A stretch of 64,000 nucleotides of DNA from NCBI GenBank assembly GCA_026874595.1, contig CM049313.1, forward strand, positions 67,698,659 to 67,762,658. The letters are read 5' to 3'. The notes beneath the pieces are model-generated. The model was not told where the DNA came from. It saw nothing but the letters and a program-made list of their open reading frames with translations, and made no database searches. Of the stretch, positions 52,061 through 62,371 are shown one piece after another (positions within the stretch are counted from its first letter, which is position 1; each line of letters begins with the position of its first letter). A program made the position numbers and the translations under genes. This stretch comes from Sipunculus nudus. Its lineage: Eukaryota > Annelida > Sipuncula > Golfingiida > Sipunculidae.

Positions 52061-53573
52061 ACTGTGCTCAGCTAAAATTTACCTTGAGGGAAAACAATCT
52101 TATATGATATCAAATTGAGATAAAGTCTAGGAGGAAGAAGTAACTAAGGCCACGGTTAGTTAGTATGATTGGTTTGTACTGATGAGTAAGAATATTTTGC
52201 CAATACTATTTTTGTGACCTGACCATGTGTTTACTAATTTTGAAAATGAAGCATGTGAGCAGTTTGTGAACATAAAATATGTTTAAGACAGATATACTAT
52301 TACCATGATCTTTGGTTGGCTTTTTGATAAATTGTTGAAAGTACAGCAGATTACACATTTGTTCAATAAGAGCTATTTTTCCCATGATATATCATTAAAC
52401 ATATATATATACATATGTATTTATTTTTTTTGAAAATGTAAACAGTTGCAATATGCCTATTAAAATGCATTCACAATTACTGAATATTAAAAAATGAATA
52501 AACCTACAGGTAGAAAAACAAAGCTGATCACTTTATCTCCCATTCTGCTGAGGCAGGAAAATGATATATGAAGGTTCAATTAAATCTAATTTTTTTATTA
52601 TATCAGGTTGTTTTAAAGTTTATAAATTGTATACATTTGCAAAATTACACATCTGAATATATAAGCTGCTTTAAAATTTTATACTTTAATAGCTTAAACC
52701 TATATACATACAGTATATCTCAACAGTGCTTATAGGAAAAAAAGTTCATGGTCAATATATATTTAATACTAACGGAGAGATGATGGACAGACAGAACTGA
52801 ACACTTCATGTCCCATTCTCCTGAGGCAAGAATATTTTTCAATAAGATCTTATTTTTTTCTAATACTGTTTTTTTTATATTTAATCTAAATTGAATTTTA
52901 AATTTTACTCATTTGCAATAAAACTAGTGCACCAGTGCACAAGTGCAGGGACTCAGTGACAGTTGACCCAAGTTTCGATTTGATACAGTGATAGGAGATC
53001 TTTCGGACACCTAACAATATGCCGAATTTTAGATTGTAAGGGATGTATGGTCAGCTGAGCTAAAATAAAGGTGGCGCCACCAGTTTTCGGGAGCTGACAG
53101 AACTAGTCAATATTCAAGGCAAGATTCATGACAATGCATTAGTTATCGCGATACTGGATAATATAAAAGTTATAATAATTCTTGGGGTACTGACCAGTAC
53201 GATGGCCCGTATTATATAGGTCTCAGTGACCTTATTTCAGGTTTCGATACAGATCCTTTATTGTCCCCTATGAATATTTTCTTAAAAGTTTTTAGTGTCA
53301 GCGGTTACGATTGTGCCTAACTAACTAATGTCTGGACGGACGACAGACAAAACGCCATACCCAGCTGAGCTAAAATTGAAGTAAATTAGAGCAGCCAGTC
53401 CTTCAAGACTATTAATTATACAAATGCGGAATTTTAACATTATGGTTGTTGATGTACGTACATTATTTACACGAAGTTTCTATTACCATGGACATATTGA
53501 AGAAAATCTGTCTAATGAATCTTTACATCTGCTGCAGACATATTTGAAAAATGAGGATGTGGTAGCAGATTTT
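52061..53573. other. No gene; isolated copy of the GGTGGCGCCACC palindrome
   Basis: AT-rich. At 53071-53082 the 12-bp palindrome seen in the satellite appears again, followed by 'agttttcgggag', and the phrase 'cagctgagctaaaat' flanks the region at 53052 and 53361. A short palindrome-rich run 'gtgcaccagtgcacaagtgca' is at about 52926. Confidence 0.5.
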
Positions 53574-54709
53574 TACGGGGGCTCGTATAGGACATGCACA
53601 AAATTATTTTTATCTCGTTCCCACGCGATAGTATCTCGTTCCCACGCGTTAGTATCTCGTGGCCACCCGATAATTATCTTGTTCCCACGCGATAGTATCT
53701 CGTGGCCACGCGATAATTTTCTCGTTCCCACGCGTTAGTATCTCGTGGCCACGCGATAATTATCTCGTTCCCTCGCGATTATGCAACCGGGACTCATACA
53801 ACACTCATGGGTCATGGTGGTTCAGAGAATATGTGAGCGGGAAAAGGGAATGTGTATTTGTGTGTGGGGGGGGGGGGGGGTAGTTCGGGTAAAATATGTG
53901 TCATACTAAATTTTTATATATTAAACATTAAATTAAACATTATACATTAAACCTTTTTTTGTAATAAGAAAAACGTAACTGAAATATTTTTGTGGAAAGA
54001 AAGATTTCTCGTAAAAAGGTCTGCTTAAAAAGGGAGGTGGGCGTGTCTCCCTGCCTCCTCCCTCCCCCGGCCTATAATGAAGTGGCATGGCTGACACCTT
54101 TTGCTGTAAAATTCCCCCAATTGAGACATAAAACAAACCGAGATGTTGTTTCCTTGTTCGGTTTAACCCTAACCCTAGTCCTAAAAATAAGTTTTTCTTG
54201 GAAGTTAAAATACAAATAAGTGTGTCAGTTTAATTCATATGTTTGGTACATAAGTGTTTCAGTTTAATTCATATGTTTGGTACACAAGGGTTTTTATCAC
54301 CCTTACATAAAACAAATTCAATACAGTTTCCCCCTGAACAAAATAAGAAAGGGCAAGTTGAACCAACGCAATGAAATGTTACATTAACGCAATGAATACC
54401 CCAGAAAATTCGAAGCAATCGGCGCAAACGCACATGCAACGGAATACATACAAACAAATTAAGTTGCATGAACACTCTGACAGACAGCAGAACACGCTTG
54501 TCCGAATGAGGGCTTAGGCTAGCATGGCATACTAACGCGTGGGAACAAGATACTAACGCGTGGGAACGCGATTATTATCGCGTGGCCACGAGATAATAAC
54601 GCGTGGGAACGAGATAATTATCGCAGATAATTATCGCGTGGCCACGAGATAATATCGTGTGGGAACGAGATAAAAATAATTTTCTCCATGTCCTATACGA
54701 GCCACCGTA
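53574..54709. mobile_element. ~1.1-kb foldback element with target-site duplication
   Basis: The left end starts TACGGGGGCTCGTATAGGAC and the minus-strand reading from 54709 starts TACGGTGGCTCGTATAGGAC. Both continue with 'aaaattatttttatctcg' and then many 'tatctcgttcccacgcg' and 'atctcgtggccacgcgataat' subrepeats (53610-53780 and 54530-54680). The flanks show GATTTT immediately left of the left end and GATTTT immediately right of the right end, a 6-bp (possibly 7-bp) target duplication. The ~740-bp centre has a poly-G tract at about 53867-53880 and a 36-bp duplication at 54224-54285 but no gene. The duplication and complementary ends make this the best-delimited transposon in the window. Confidence 0.88.
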
Positions 54710-55384
54710 GATTTTACCTGAAATTCATACTTAAACTAAGATATCTCAGTAATTGTTGCATGAAAAGTTTTGAAATATATGAAAAGTTGATGAATCCTGG
54801 ACTAGCTCTTTCAGGTGTTGAAGGCTCGAGATGCCATCTATATTTCTTCATGTTTACGTGTTTATTATAGTATTATTTTAAAATTACGACTGGTCAATCG
54901 TAAACAAGGCGCAAATCGTTAAAGTTAGACCAAAAATGTCTTAATTTATACCAAGGTAGGGCATAAGTAAATATTCTTGAATGCATGCAAGAAATCAAGT
55001 CACTGTGACATGTATTCTGCGAGTTATGCATATTTGTGTTTTAGCAAAAAAGATTAAAATTTAGAACGCATGTAATTTATAAGTTCGTAATCATAACAGT
55101 GACAGCCGATTATTTTCCACCTCATAAAGAACATTGCAGGGTAATTTTAGACTGATCAGGTTTGTATTTTATAAGCCTATAAACGACATTAAATGAAAAA
55201 AGTAAGCTAAATAATGCTGAAAATAATTGTTTAAAGGTTTAGAAGGTGTCTATGCGAAATCTGGATCCCAAATTTAAGTCAAACTACAACGATCACAAAG
55301 ACAATTTTCAAGAGTTCTTAAAGACAATACTCTCTTAAACACTCCAACATAAGAGATCAAAAAGTATTAAGCAAACAATCTATG

Positions 55385-55386
<2 letters not shown>
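54710..55386. other. No recognised gene
   Basis: AT-rich, short frames; only the isolated repeat copy near 55000 noted above. Confidence 0.5.

Positions 55387-55445
<59 letters not shown>
55387..55445. repeat. (AT)n microsatellite
   Basis: About 58 bp of AT with one ATGT interruption. Confidence 0.95.
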
Positions 55446-58241
55446 TCCTAACAATAAAAAAATTTATTTAGTATTTGCACAAATGGTTTTTTGCTTCACT
55501 TTTATGAGATCTTCCATGGTCACGTTACATTTGGTGTTACGTGGGCTTCTTGCGCACATGATAGAAAAATAACATAGTTAACCAGAAAGTATTTTTCATT
55601 GGCTTTATTATGGTATACCATTTGCGATAATTTATCCAGATAAGCGGATCTCAAGTGATTTTTCCTTCCCTACCTCTTCCTATTTTCCTGCTAAATTTCG
55701 TTATTTCGTTGAGCAAGGGCCACAATGTTTAAGACGCTAAAACTAAACTAGTGTTAACATCACGTGGAAATTCTTCCTACAATTAACCGCCTGGGCGTGT
55801 TCTATACACCTACAACGTTTGATGCCTTTATTCGGTCTGTAAGGATATGCCACAAATTAGACGTTCAGCCACCTATAAGACTATAAGATATATAAAACCA
55901 AGAGGGTAACAAATAAACTCCATGGCAAACTGCACAGAATCTGACTCAATTGTTTCAAGGCAAATTACATAAACATTGTTTTTTATGGGAAGGACTTCAC
56001 GGAATCTATCTTCTAATACTTATAAAAGGAATTCAGTTCACGTTTGTGCGCAATGTTCTCTAAAACCGCGCTGTGTACAATATTGTGCTATACATCATTT
56101 TAAAGGTTATTATCCCCGCAGTGACATAGGCGATATGAAAATAAATAATTTTTAATATACATATAATTTTGAGTGATTTTTTCATTTTTTTTACCGAGCA
56201 CAGCCGAACTGTCTTCGGCAATTACCGGAATGCGTGCATCGTGGTCACTTAACCCCTAACACTAAGGACTATTGTTCATATGAATAACGCTTGCTTTCAA
56301 TGAGGGATTTGACCCACGTGCGTGGTCAGTGAAAGAGAAAAACACATGTTTCTCGCTTTATGAAATGGAGAGTTCAACCCAGGAGGATTAATGACAAAAC
56401 CTAATTCAAGGTCCCAATTTCAGGAACATGCGTGGGGTGGGGTGGTGTCTGGGGTTTCAGGCCTCAAAATTTGTCTGATACGATGAAAAAAAAAACATTG
56501 CGGCGGTTGAAAATGAATACAGACCCTCTGCATGGAATTCCGTTGGGTCCGCTTCTGCTACTTACGAGGTTTGCATATTTCTGTTTCTTTCTTCAGGAAC
56601 AGTTTCCTTGCAACGTACATTTAATAAATCTTTCATGTGTTCCTCACATCAACCTAATCTTTATACGTCCACCGATAGAATCCAGTCAAATATCATCGAA
56701 AACCTGAATGCCCCCGCGTCTCATTCCGGTTGGGAATGTCAACACCATCTCTGGCCAGGTCATCAAGGTAAACATACCGGTGTATAAATTTCTTGCCACG
56801 AGGACAGAACCACAAAATGAATGTTAAAAATATTGGAGCGACTGCAGGATCACTCACGCACTGTGTCTCCACCAGATTATGAGTTTATACGGACGGACGG
56901 TATGATGTAAAGGATTCATGTAATTTAAAAGTAAGTGGCAAAATTAAGATACAAGCAGCAGTAGATAGAAACGTTTTCTGTTCACAGAAGTGTTGTGCCT
57001 CAGAGAGGTGCGTGAGTTATTCTGCAGTCGTCCCAAAATGTTTATACATATCTTATGGAGACAGTTTCCCACTGAAAACCTATATTTTCTGTTAACTTTT
57101 GGATTAAAAAAAATGAGCCAACATTTCACATCTCAGTTAATAAGTCTCCCCAACCCCGGCAATAAGCCCGGTATACCGGGTCTATCAGCTAGTTAGTTAT
57201 ATGATGCAAGTAGGCGCATCTAAAATGTAAACAGGTGTTACCCTGAAATTGAAAAAAAAATTGATTTTAAAGATTGACAGCTGAGACAAGTAGTCCGGCC
57301 TTTGCACATATGGTGCTTTATTGGAAGAGTTTCGAATTAAGCACAAACGACCTCTGTTGGATGGGTGCCTCCTTGTTAACTGATTGATCTGATGTTATGT
57401 TGACAGACAATTTTTACTATTAACTTCATATAAAAGCCAGCCACGTTAGGAAGGAATAATTAAGTAAGGGTTTTCAGCCCTTGAGTTATATCGAAAGGCC
57501 ATAGTTCAATAACCTTTAGCAAGCAGAAGCGGATCGGTGGGGGGGGGGGGGGGGGGGTGTCCAGGGTGTCCGGACCCCCTCTCCCCTTTTCACCCGAAGC
57601 AACCTTTCTTGAAGGGCTTTAGACGAAATTTTGCGGCCTGGAACCCCCTTTTCCGGACTGATGACCTTTATTTTTTTAGAATTTTCATTAGTCCTCCTGG
57701 GTTAAACCCGCCCCCCCCCCCCCTTTCCTTAATCCCTTATCCGCCCCTGGCAAGCTACCACAGCGGGATAATCTTATACATAGCAGGGACAAATTAAATC
57801 CATAATTGACTAAAGCTTCCTTTTCAAAGAAGTTAATCGAAGTTCACAACTGCATGGAGAATTTATAAGTTCATATCACGCATGCTTTTACAAGTTATAT
57901 GAATGCCTAATATGAAGGTGTGCACAATGGTTGTTTCAGTTAACTTATTGCTGAACTTAGTAAAGACATATACCAATGAAATGAGGCACGCGTGTTCCGT
58001 TTTAGTAGGTTGTTTCATATGTACCAAACCCATCAAGATTACAAGGAGACTTTTCTATGGAATATGAGAGTTAAGCTCAACCGACCATAAACACGATGAG
58101 CTTGTGGATGCGGCGTCGGTCTGCATGGCGTCCGCCAATAATTGTTTTTTAATTCGCGAACTCCCCTGTACATATATCTGGACTGCGTTTGTTTTAGCTT
58201 GATTTAACCTCTACATACGATTTTGAAATTCAAATATTCAA

Positions 58242-58246
<5 letters not shown>
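55446..58246. other. No recognised gene
   Basis: Short frames up to 91 codons without motifs. Homopolymer tracts: poly-G at 57537-57557 and poly-C at about 57710-57723. No repeat family identified. Confidence 0.5.

Positions 58247-58305
<59 letters not shown>
58247..58305. repeat. (AT)n microsatellite abutting a retroelement end
   Basis: About 58 bp of AT. It touches the 3' end of the minus-strand Penelope-like copy at 58306, so the element may have inserted into, or seeded, the microsatellite. Confidence 0.95.
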
Positions 58306-58308
<3 letters not shown>

Positions 58309-59137
58309 GGTAGTGTTACCCTCCGAAGTAAAGTGCTCTATGGCCTACAGACTAGGCCAGAGCGGAATAACTCTGGAGAAAAAAAACACTAAAAATTCAC
58401 AACAGTCTGTGTCACGGGATGCGACCCGATCATCAGGTGAATAAGGTTAGAATGAAGCTAACGGCGTGGTTTGAAAAGCCGAGACTTTACGATATTACGA
58501 GATTATGCTTTGTGCGATTCGGGGTGGGTGGGGGGGGCACGTGAAAGACTGACACTGATCCTATTGTCCTCGGGGGCACAATAGGGTTGGTCGGGGTACA
58601 CGTGCGTTACTGGAACATAACAGGGCAAAGAGGTTATTTTAATGATTATATATAATATAAAGATATATAGCAGGATGCTCAATTAGCATATTAAATTGAT
58701 TTTTAATAGGGTCTATGAAGCAGTGAACATATAAGTAGTATACATATGATGTAAATACACATATCCTATGAAAATACACAATATACAAGGCACAAAAAAA
58801 TATAAGAGGCAAATATATTATACTATACTCATACCAAGTGGAATCCACTCAGTAAACTCACCATGCTGTAGTGGTAACGTCATGTCCCTCAATATACAAG
58901 GCACAAAACAATATAAGAGGCAAATATACTATACTATACTCATACCAAGTGGAATACACTCGATAAACTCACAATGCTGTAGTGGTAACGTCATGTCCCT
59001 CAACACTGCAAAGCAGTGAGAGAACAACTACCTAAACAGGTAAGTCTGCCCAGTGGATCCTCGTTGGGGGGGGGGGGTGCTTGAAGGGGGGGGGGGGGGC
59101 GTTGAATATTAGTACGAATGCTAGGTTTTAAAATATT
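58306..59137 (-). mobile_element. Pseudo-LTR / 3' tail of the minus-strand Penelope-like element
   Basis: This tail follows the endonuclease frame on the minus strand and matches plus-strand 61565-62287. It carries the hammerhead-like sequence at 58395-58442 and ends 'cactaccttct' at the (AT)n array. A 111-bp segment ('aatatacaaggcac...') is tandemly present twice here (58780 and 58891) but once in the plus-strand copy. G-tracts at about 59066-59100 correspond to C-tracts in the other copy. The same terminal sequence recurs upstream of the coding region (60911-60978), as expected of the tandem-copy layout of Penelope-like elements. Confidence 0.8.
58395..58442 (-). ncRNA. Degenerate minimal type I hammerhead ribozyme
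   Basis: On the minus strand, in order: helix I 5' arm ATTCAC (58442-58437), core CTGATGA (58436-58430), helix II with CGGG/CCCG (58429-58414), core GAC where GAA is required (58413-58411), helix III ACA/TGT closed by three bases (58410-58402), cleavage nucleotide T (58401), helix I 3' arm GTGAAT (58400-58395). The helix I arms pair perfectly. The only core lesion is A14 changed to C. Penelope-like elements are known to carry such short-helix-III hammerheads in their pseudo-LTRs, which is where this one lies. As written it is probably inactive. Confidence 0.8.
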
Positions 59138-60850
59138 TCAGAGTGAATTTGTTTTGATGGCGGCACTTGGAGAGAATTCAGCTCTTGATTTCAACAATGA
59201 TCCAGGCCGGGGGGGGGGGGGGGGCGTTGCTATAAGTAGCTTTTCAGACAAGCAGAGGTCCCACTTCCTAGTACCACAGAAGTAAGGTGCTGCCTTGGCA
59301 GATATTTCCCAGGAGAGCTTGTAATTGATATTGTTTTCTTTTAGTGACCAAATGTGTTTAGACAGTTCAGTATTTTTAGCGTGGGATCTGTTACGAAAGG
59401 ATTGCTTGTGGTTATTGTATCTTGTCTTGAAATCACCTTCAGTACACCCTATGTAGTGTTTCATGTCATTGTCTGTTCTAACTGTTGCCTTATAGACAAT
59501 GCATCTCAGCTGACACTGACCATTCATAGGACATTCGTCATTTTTACGACAGTTGCATTGTTTTTGAGGTACATTCACAGCATTGTCAGTATTTAAAACC
59601 TTCATATTATGTTTGTTGATCAGGTTAGACATGTTGGGTAGACAGCTATAGCTTATTTTCAAATTGTTCCTCTTGAATAACCTGTGGTACCTGTGATGTT
59701 TAGGGAAGTGTTTTTCAACTAGTTTCATGAATTGTCTGCCAATGTTGGTTTTTACATGACTGCTGTAGGGGGGATTGAACCATATTATTTTCCTTTTTCT
59801 GTTTCTTTAGCTTTTCACTGTGGGTTCAACATATTTTAAGCTTTCTGAGAACCCGCTTTTCGCTAAAGCTTTGTCGTACATGGGTTTGGCTTTCATCAAA
59901 ACTGCCCATGGTAACGTAAAAACTAGTATGGTCTTTTTTCACCTAGGTGTTACCGTTGCTGAACAGTAAGCTTTTCCTGCTGTGCAGGATAGTTTTGATA
60001 ACATCCTCTGGAATGGAGACCATGGTTTTGGCAAATTTGAGTGCTTTCATGAGTCGATCTTCTGTGATCGAGGGGGAAAAGTCAACGATATCAAACTTTA
60101 TGAACTTAGATTTTTGTTTCAGCTTCAATTTCTTGAACCAAGATATTACCTGTGCGGTATTTTGCCACTGGTTGAGTTTGGTTTTCAGTCTCAGTTGGCT
60201 ATTAATTTTTTTCAAGTGCTTTTTGCTCAAGATACCTATTTCAGATTTAGCTGGATTTATCAATCAGCACTTGGGGTTTTGTTCAAAATGTCCTTGTGGT
60301 CTTTCAAGGTAATGTAAGCATTGCACTCGGCCATGACTTCGATGCGGTGTGCTAGGTTAAGTGAACCGGCTATTTGTTTGGCTTCTGTATTGATTTTTTA
60401 CAGAGATTTTTGTCTGCTTTTTTGTATGCCTTAGAGATTTTCTGAGAGTTTTTCTGTAAGAAGTTTATTGTAGTATTCTTTCGGCATACTGTACAGGTTG
60501 GTGGTTTTATCTGCCTGTACTAGGAGATTGTCAGATTGTCTGATAGTCTTGATGTCATTGGCCATTTGTCTCTGGAATGCATTGTGTGAGGGCTGGAACT
60601 CAATGTTCCGGACCATTTCATAGATATCACTTTCAATTGCCCTGAGGTGTTCGCTATGAGGGGGTGAATATGTGGTTTTGAATCCATAGTTTTGTTTAGC
60701 TGAAGTTTGACCAGGGTTTTCGTTATGGAATGCCTTCCATCGCATTCTTCGAAGTAGGCTTTCAACTTTACTTATCAGAGATTTGGTGTAGGACAGATTA
60801 CTAGGAATAGGGATGTTTTTCAGAGAATAGTCAAAGTTAGCTTTGTTCAT
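59138..60850 (-). pseudogene. Penelope-like RT/GIY-YIG polyprotein, broken and internally deleted
   Basis: The frame starts at 60850 (MNKANFDYSL) and covers an N-terminal region to 60431. After frameshifts follow the reverse transcriptase part (59943-60263), with LINPAKSEIG and motif A FDIVDFSPSI, and then a C-terminal GIY-YIG endonuclease (59138-59728). The endonuclease has a CNC-x5-C-x5-C cysteine cluster, IVYKATV, YIGCTEG, TRYNNH with the likely catalytic Arg, and a downstream LCLSEKLLI with the conserved Glu. Compared with the plus copy about 395 bp are missing at 59895-59900, removing motif B and the YxDD motif C. A homopolymer C run near the C-terminus shifts the frame. RT before endonuclease is the canonical Penelope order. 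It cannot encode a working transposition protein. Subfamily not assigned. Confidence 0.9.
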
Positions 60851-60910
60851 TCTGTATATGTTATAAGTTGATTTTCTGGGCAGGGTACGGACGTACCTGT
60901 CGCTGGAGCT

Positions 60911-60978
60911 GGAGTAGAAGGTAGTGTTACCCTCCGAAGTAAAGTGCTCTATGGCCTACAGACTAGGCCAGAGCCTAG
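60911..60978 (-). mobile_element. Truncated pseudo-LTR upstream of the minus-strand copy
   Basis: This matches the last ~70 bp of the pseudo-LTR ('ggccatagagcactttactt', 'gtaacactaccttcta') and joins the coding copy, as in a tandem arrangement. It stops at about 60978, before the hammerhead-like part, exactly where the plus-strand partial copy begins, so the inversion breakpoint lies here. Confidence 0.75.
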
Positions 60979-60982
60979 TTTT

Positions 60983-61563
60983 TACTAGTTGAAAAACACT
61001 TCCCTAAACATCACAGGTATCACAGGTTATTCAAGAGGAACAATTTGAAAATTAGCTATAGCTGTCTACCCAACATGTCTAACCTGATCAACAAACATAA
61101 TATGAAGGTTTTAAATACTGACAATGCTGTGAATGTACCTAAAAAATAATGCAACTGTCGTAAAAAAGACGAATGTCCTATGAATGGTCAGTGTCAGCTA
61201 AGAGGCATTGTCTATAAGGCAACAGTTAGAACAGACAATGACGTGAAACACTACATAGGGTGTACTGAAGGTGATTTCAAGACAAGATACAATAACCACA
61301 AGCAATCCTTTCGTAACAGATCCCATGCTAAAAATACTGAACTGTCTAAACACATTTGGTCACTAAAAGACAACAATATCAATTACAAGCTCTACTGGGA
61401 AATATCTGCCAAGGCAGCACTTTACTTCTGTGATACTAGCAAGTGGGACCTCTGCTTGTCTGAAAAGCTACTTATAGTAAGCCCCCCCCCCCCCCCCGGA
61501 TCATTGTTGAACCAAGAGCTGAAATTCTCTCCAAGTGCCGCCATCAAAACAAATTCACTCTGA
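60983..61563 (+). pseudogene. 5'-truncated Penelope-like copy: GIY-YIG endonuclease only
   Basis: The match to the minus copy begins at 'ctagttgaaaaacacttccc' (about 60986) and covers only the end of the polyprotein: LVEKHFP..., the cysteine cluster, IVYKATV, YIGCTEGDF, TRYNNH and LCLSEKLLI. A TAA stop directly precedes the CNC of the cysteine cluster, and a 16-base C run (61482-61497) shifts the frame near the end; downstream, the original frame ends in KCRHQNKFTL. 5' truncation is common for elements copied by target-primed reverse transcription. Confidence 0.88.
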
Positions 61564-62287
61564 AATATTTTAAAACCTAGCATTCGTACCAATATTCAAC
61601 CCCCCCCCCCCCCCTTATAACCAACCCCCCCCCCTAACGAGGATCCACTGGGCAGACTTACCTGTTCAGGTAGTTGTTCTCTCACTGCTTTGCAGTGTTG
61701 AGGGACATGACGTTACCACTACAGCATGGTGAGTTTACCGAGTGGATTCCACTTGGTATGAGTATAGTATAGTATATTTGCCTCTTATATTGTTTTGTGC
61801 CTTGTATATTGTGTATTTTCATAGGATATGTGTATTTATATCATATGTATACTACTAATATGTTCAATGCTTCATAGACCCTATTAATAATCAATTTAAT
61901 ATGCTAATTGAGCATCCTGGTATATATCTTTATATTATATATACTCATGATTTACCTCTTTGATTGTTATGTTCCAATAACGCACGTGTACCCCGACCAA
62001 CCCTATTGTGCCCCCGAGGACAATAGGATCAGTGTCAGTCTTTCACGTGCCCCCCCCCCCCACCCCCGCCCCGAATCGCACAAAGAATAATCTCATAATC
62101 TCGTAAAGTCTCGGCTTTTCAAACCACGCCGCTAGCTTCATTCTAACCATATTCACCTGATGATTGGGTCAGATCCCGTAAAACATACTGTTGTGAATTT
62201 TTAGTGTTTTTTTTCTCCAGAGTTATTCCGCTCTGGCCTAGTCTGCAGGCCATAGAGCACTTTACTTCGGAGGGTAACACTACCTTC
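61564..62287 (+). mobile_element. Pseudo-LTR between two plus-strand Penelope-like copies
   Basis: Homologous in inverse orientation to 58306-59137. It contains C tracts at 61601-61615, 61625-61633 and about 62050-62060, a single copy of the 111-bp segment, and the hammerhead-like fold at 62151-62198. It ends 'cactaccttct' at 62287 where the next copy begins ('actccagctccagcgacagg'). Position between a truncated upstream copy and a longer downstream copy is the standard Penelope-like pseudo-LTR layout. Confidence 0.82.
62151..62198 (+). ncRNA. Degenerate minimal type I hammerhead ribozyme
   Basis: Helix I 5' arm ATTCAC (62151-62156), core CTGATGA (62157-62163), helix II around GGG/CCC with loop (62164-62179), core AAA where GAA is required (62180-62182), helix III ACA/TGT (62183-62191), cleavage nucleotide T (62192), helix I 3' arm GTGAAT (62193-62198). 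Same length, 48 nt, as the minus-strand copy. Here the core lesion is G12 changed to A, a different site from the other copy, so the common ancestor very likely had an intact GAA core. Likely inactive now. Confidence 0.8.
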
Positions 62288-62371
62288 TACTCCAGCTCCA
62301 GCGACAGGTACGTTGTCAAGCACTTTTGTTAACCCACCCTGTCCAGAAAATCAACTTATAACATCTACAGA

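Noticed and set aside
54163-54178. Telomere-like 'ttaaccctaaccctag'
   Set aside because: Only two units, inside a foldback element; too short to indicate a telomere or interstitial telomeric array.
59138-59728. 196-codon frame as a cellular GIY-YIG nuclease gene
   Set aside because: It is the C-terminal part of a Penelope-like element with RT upstream, repeated in inverse orientation nearby.
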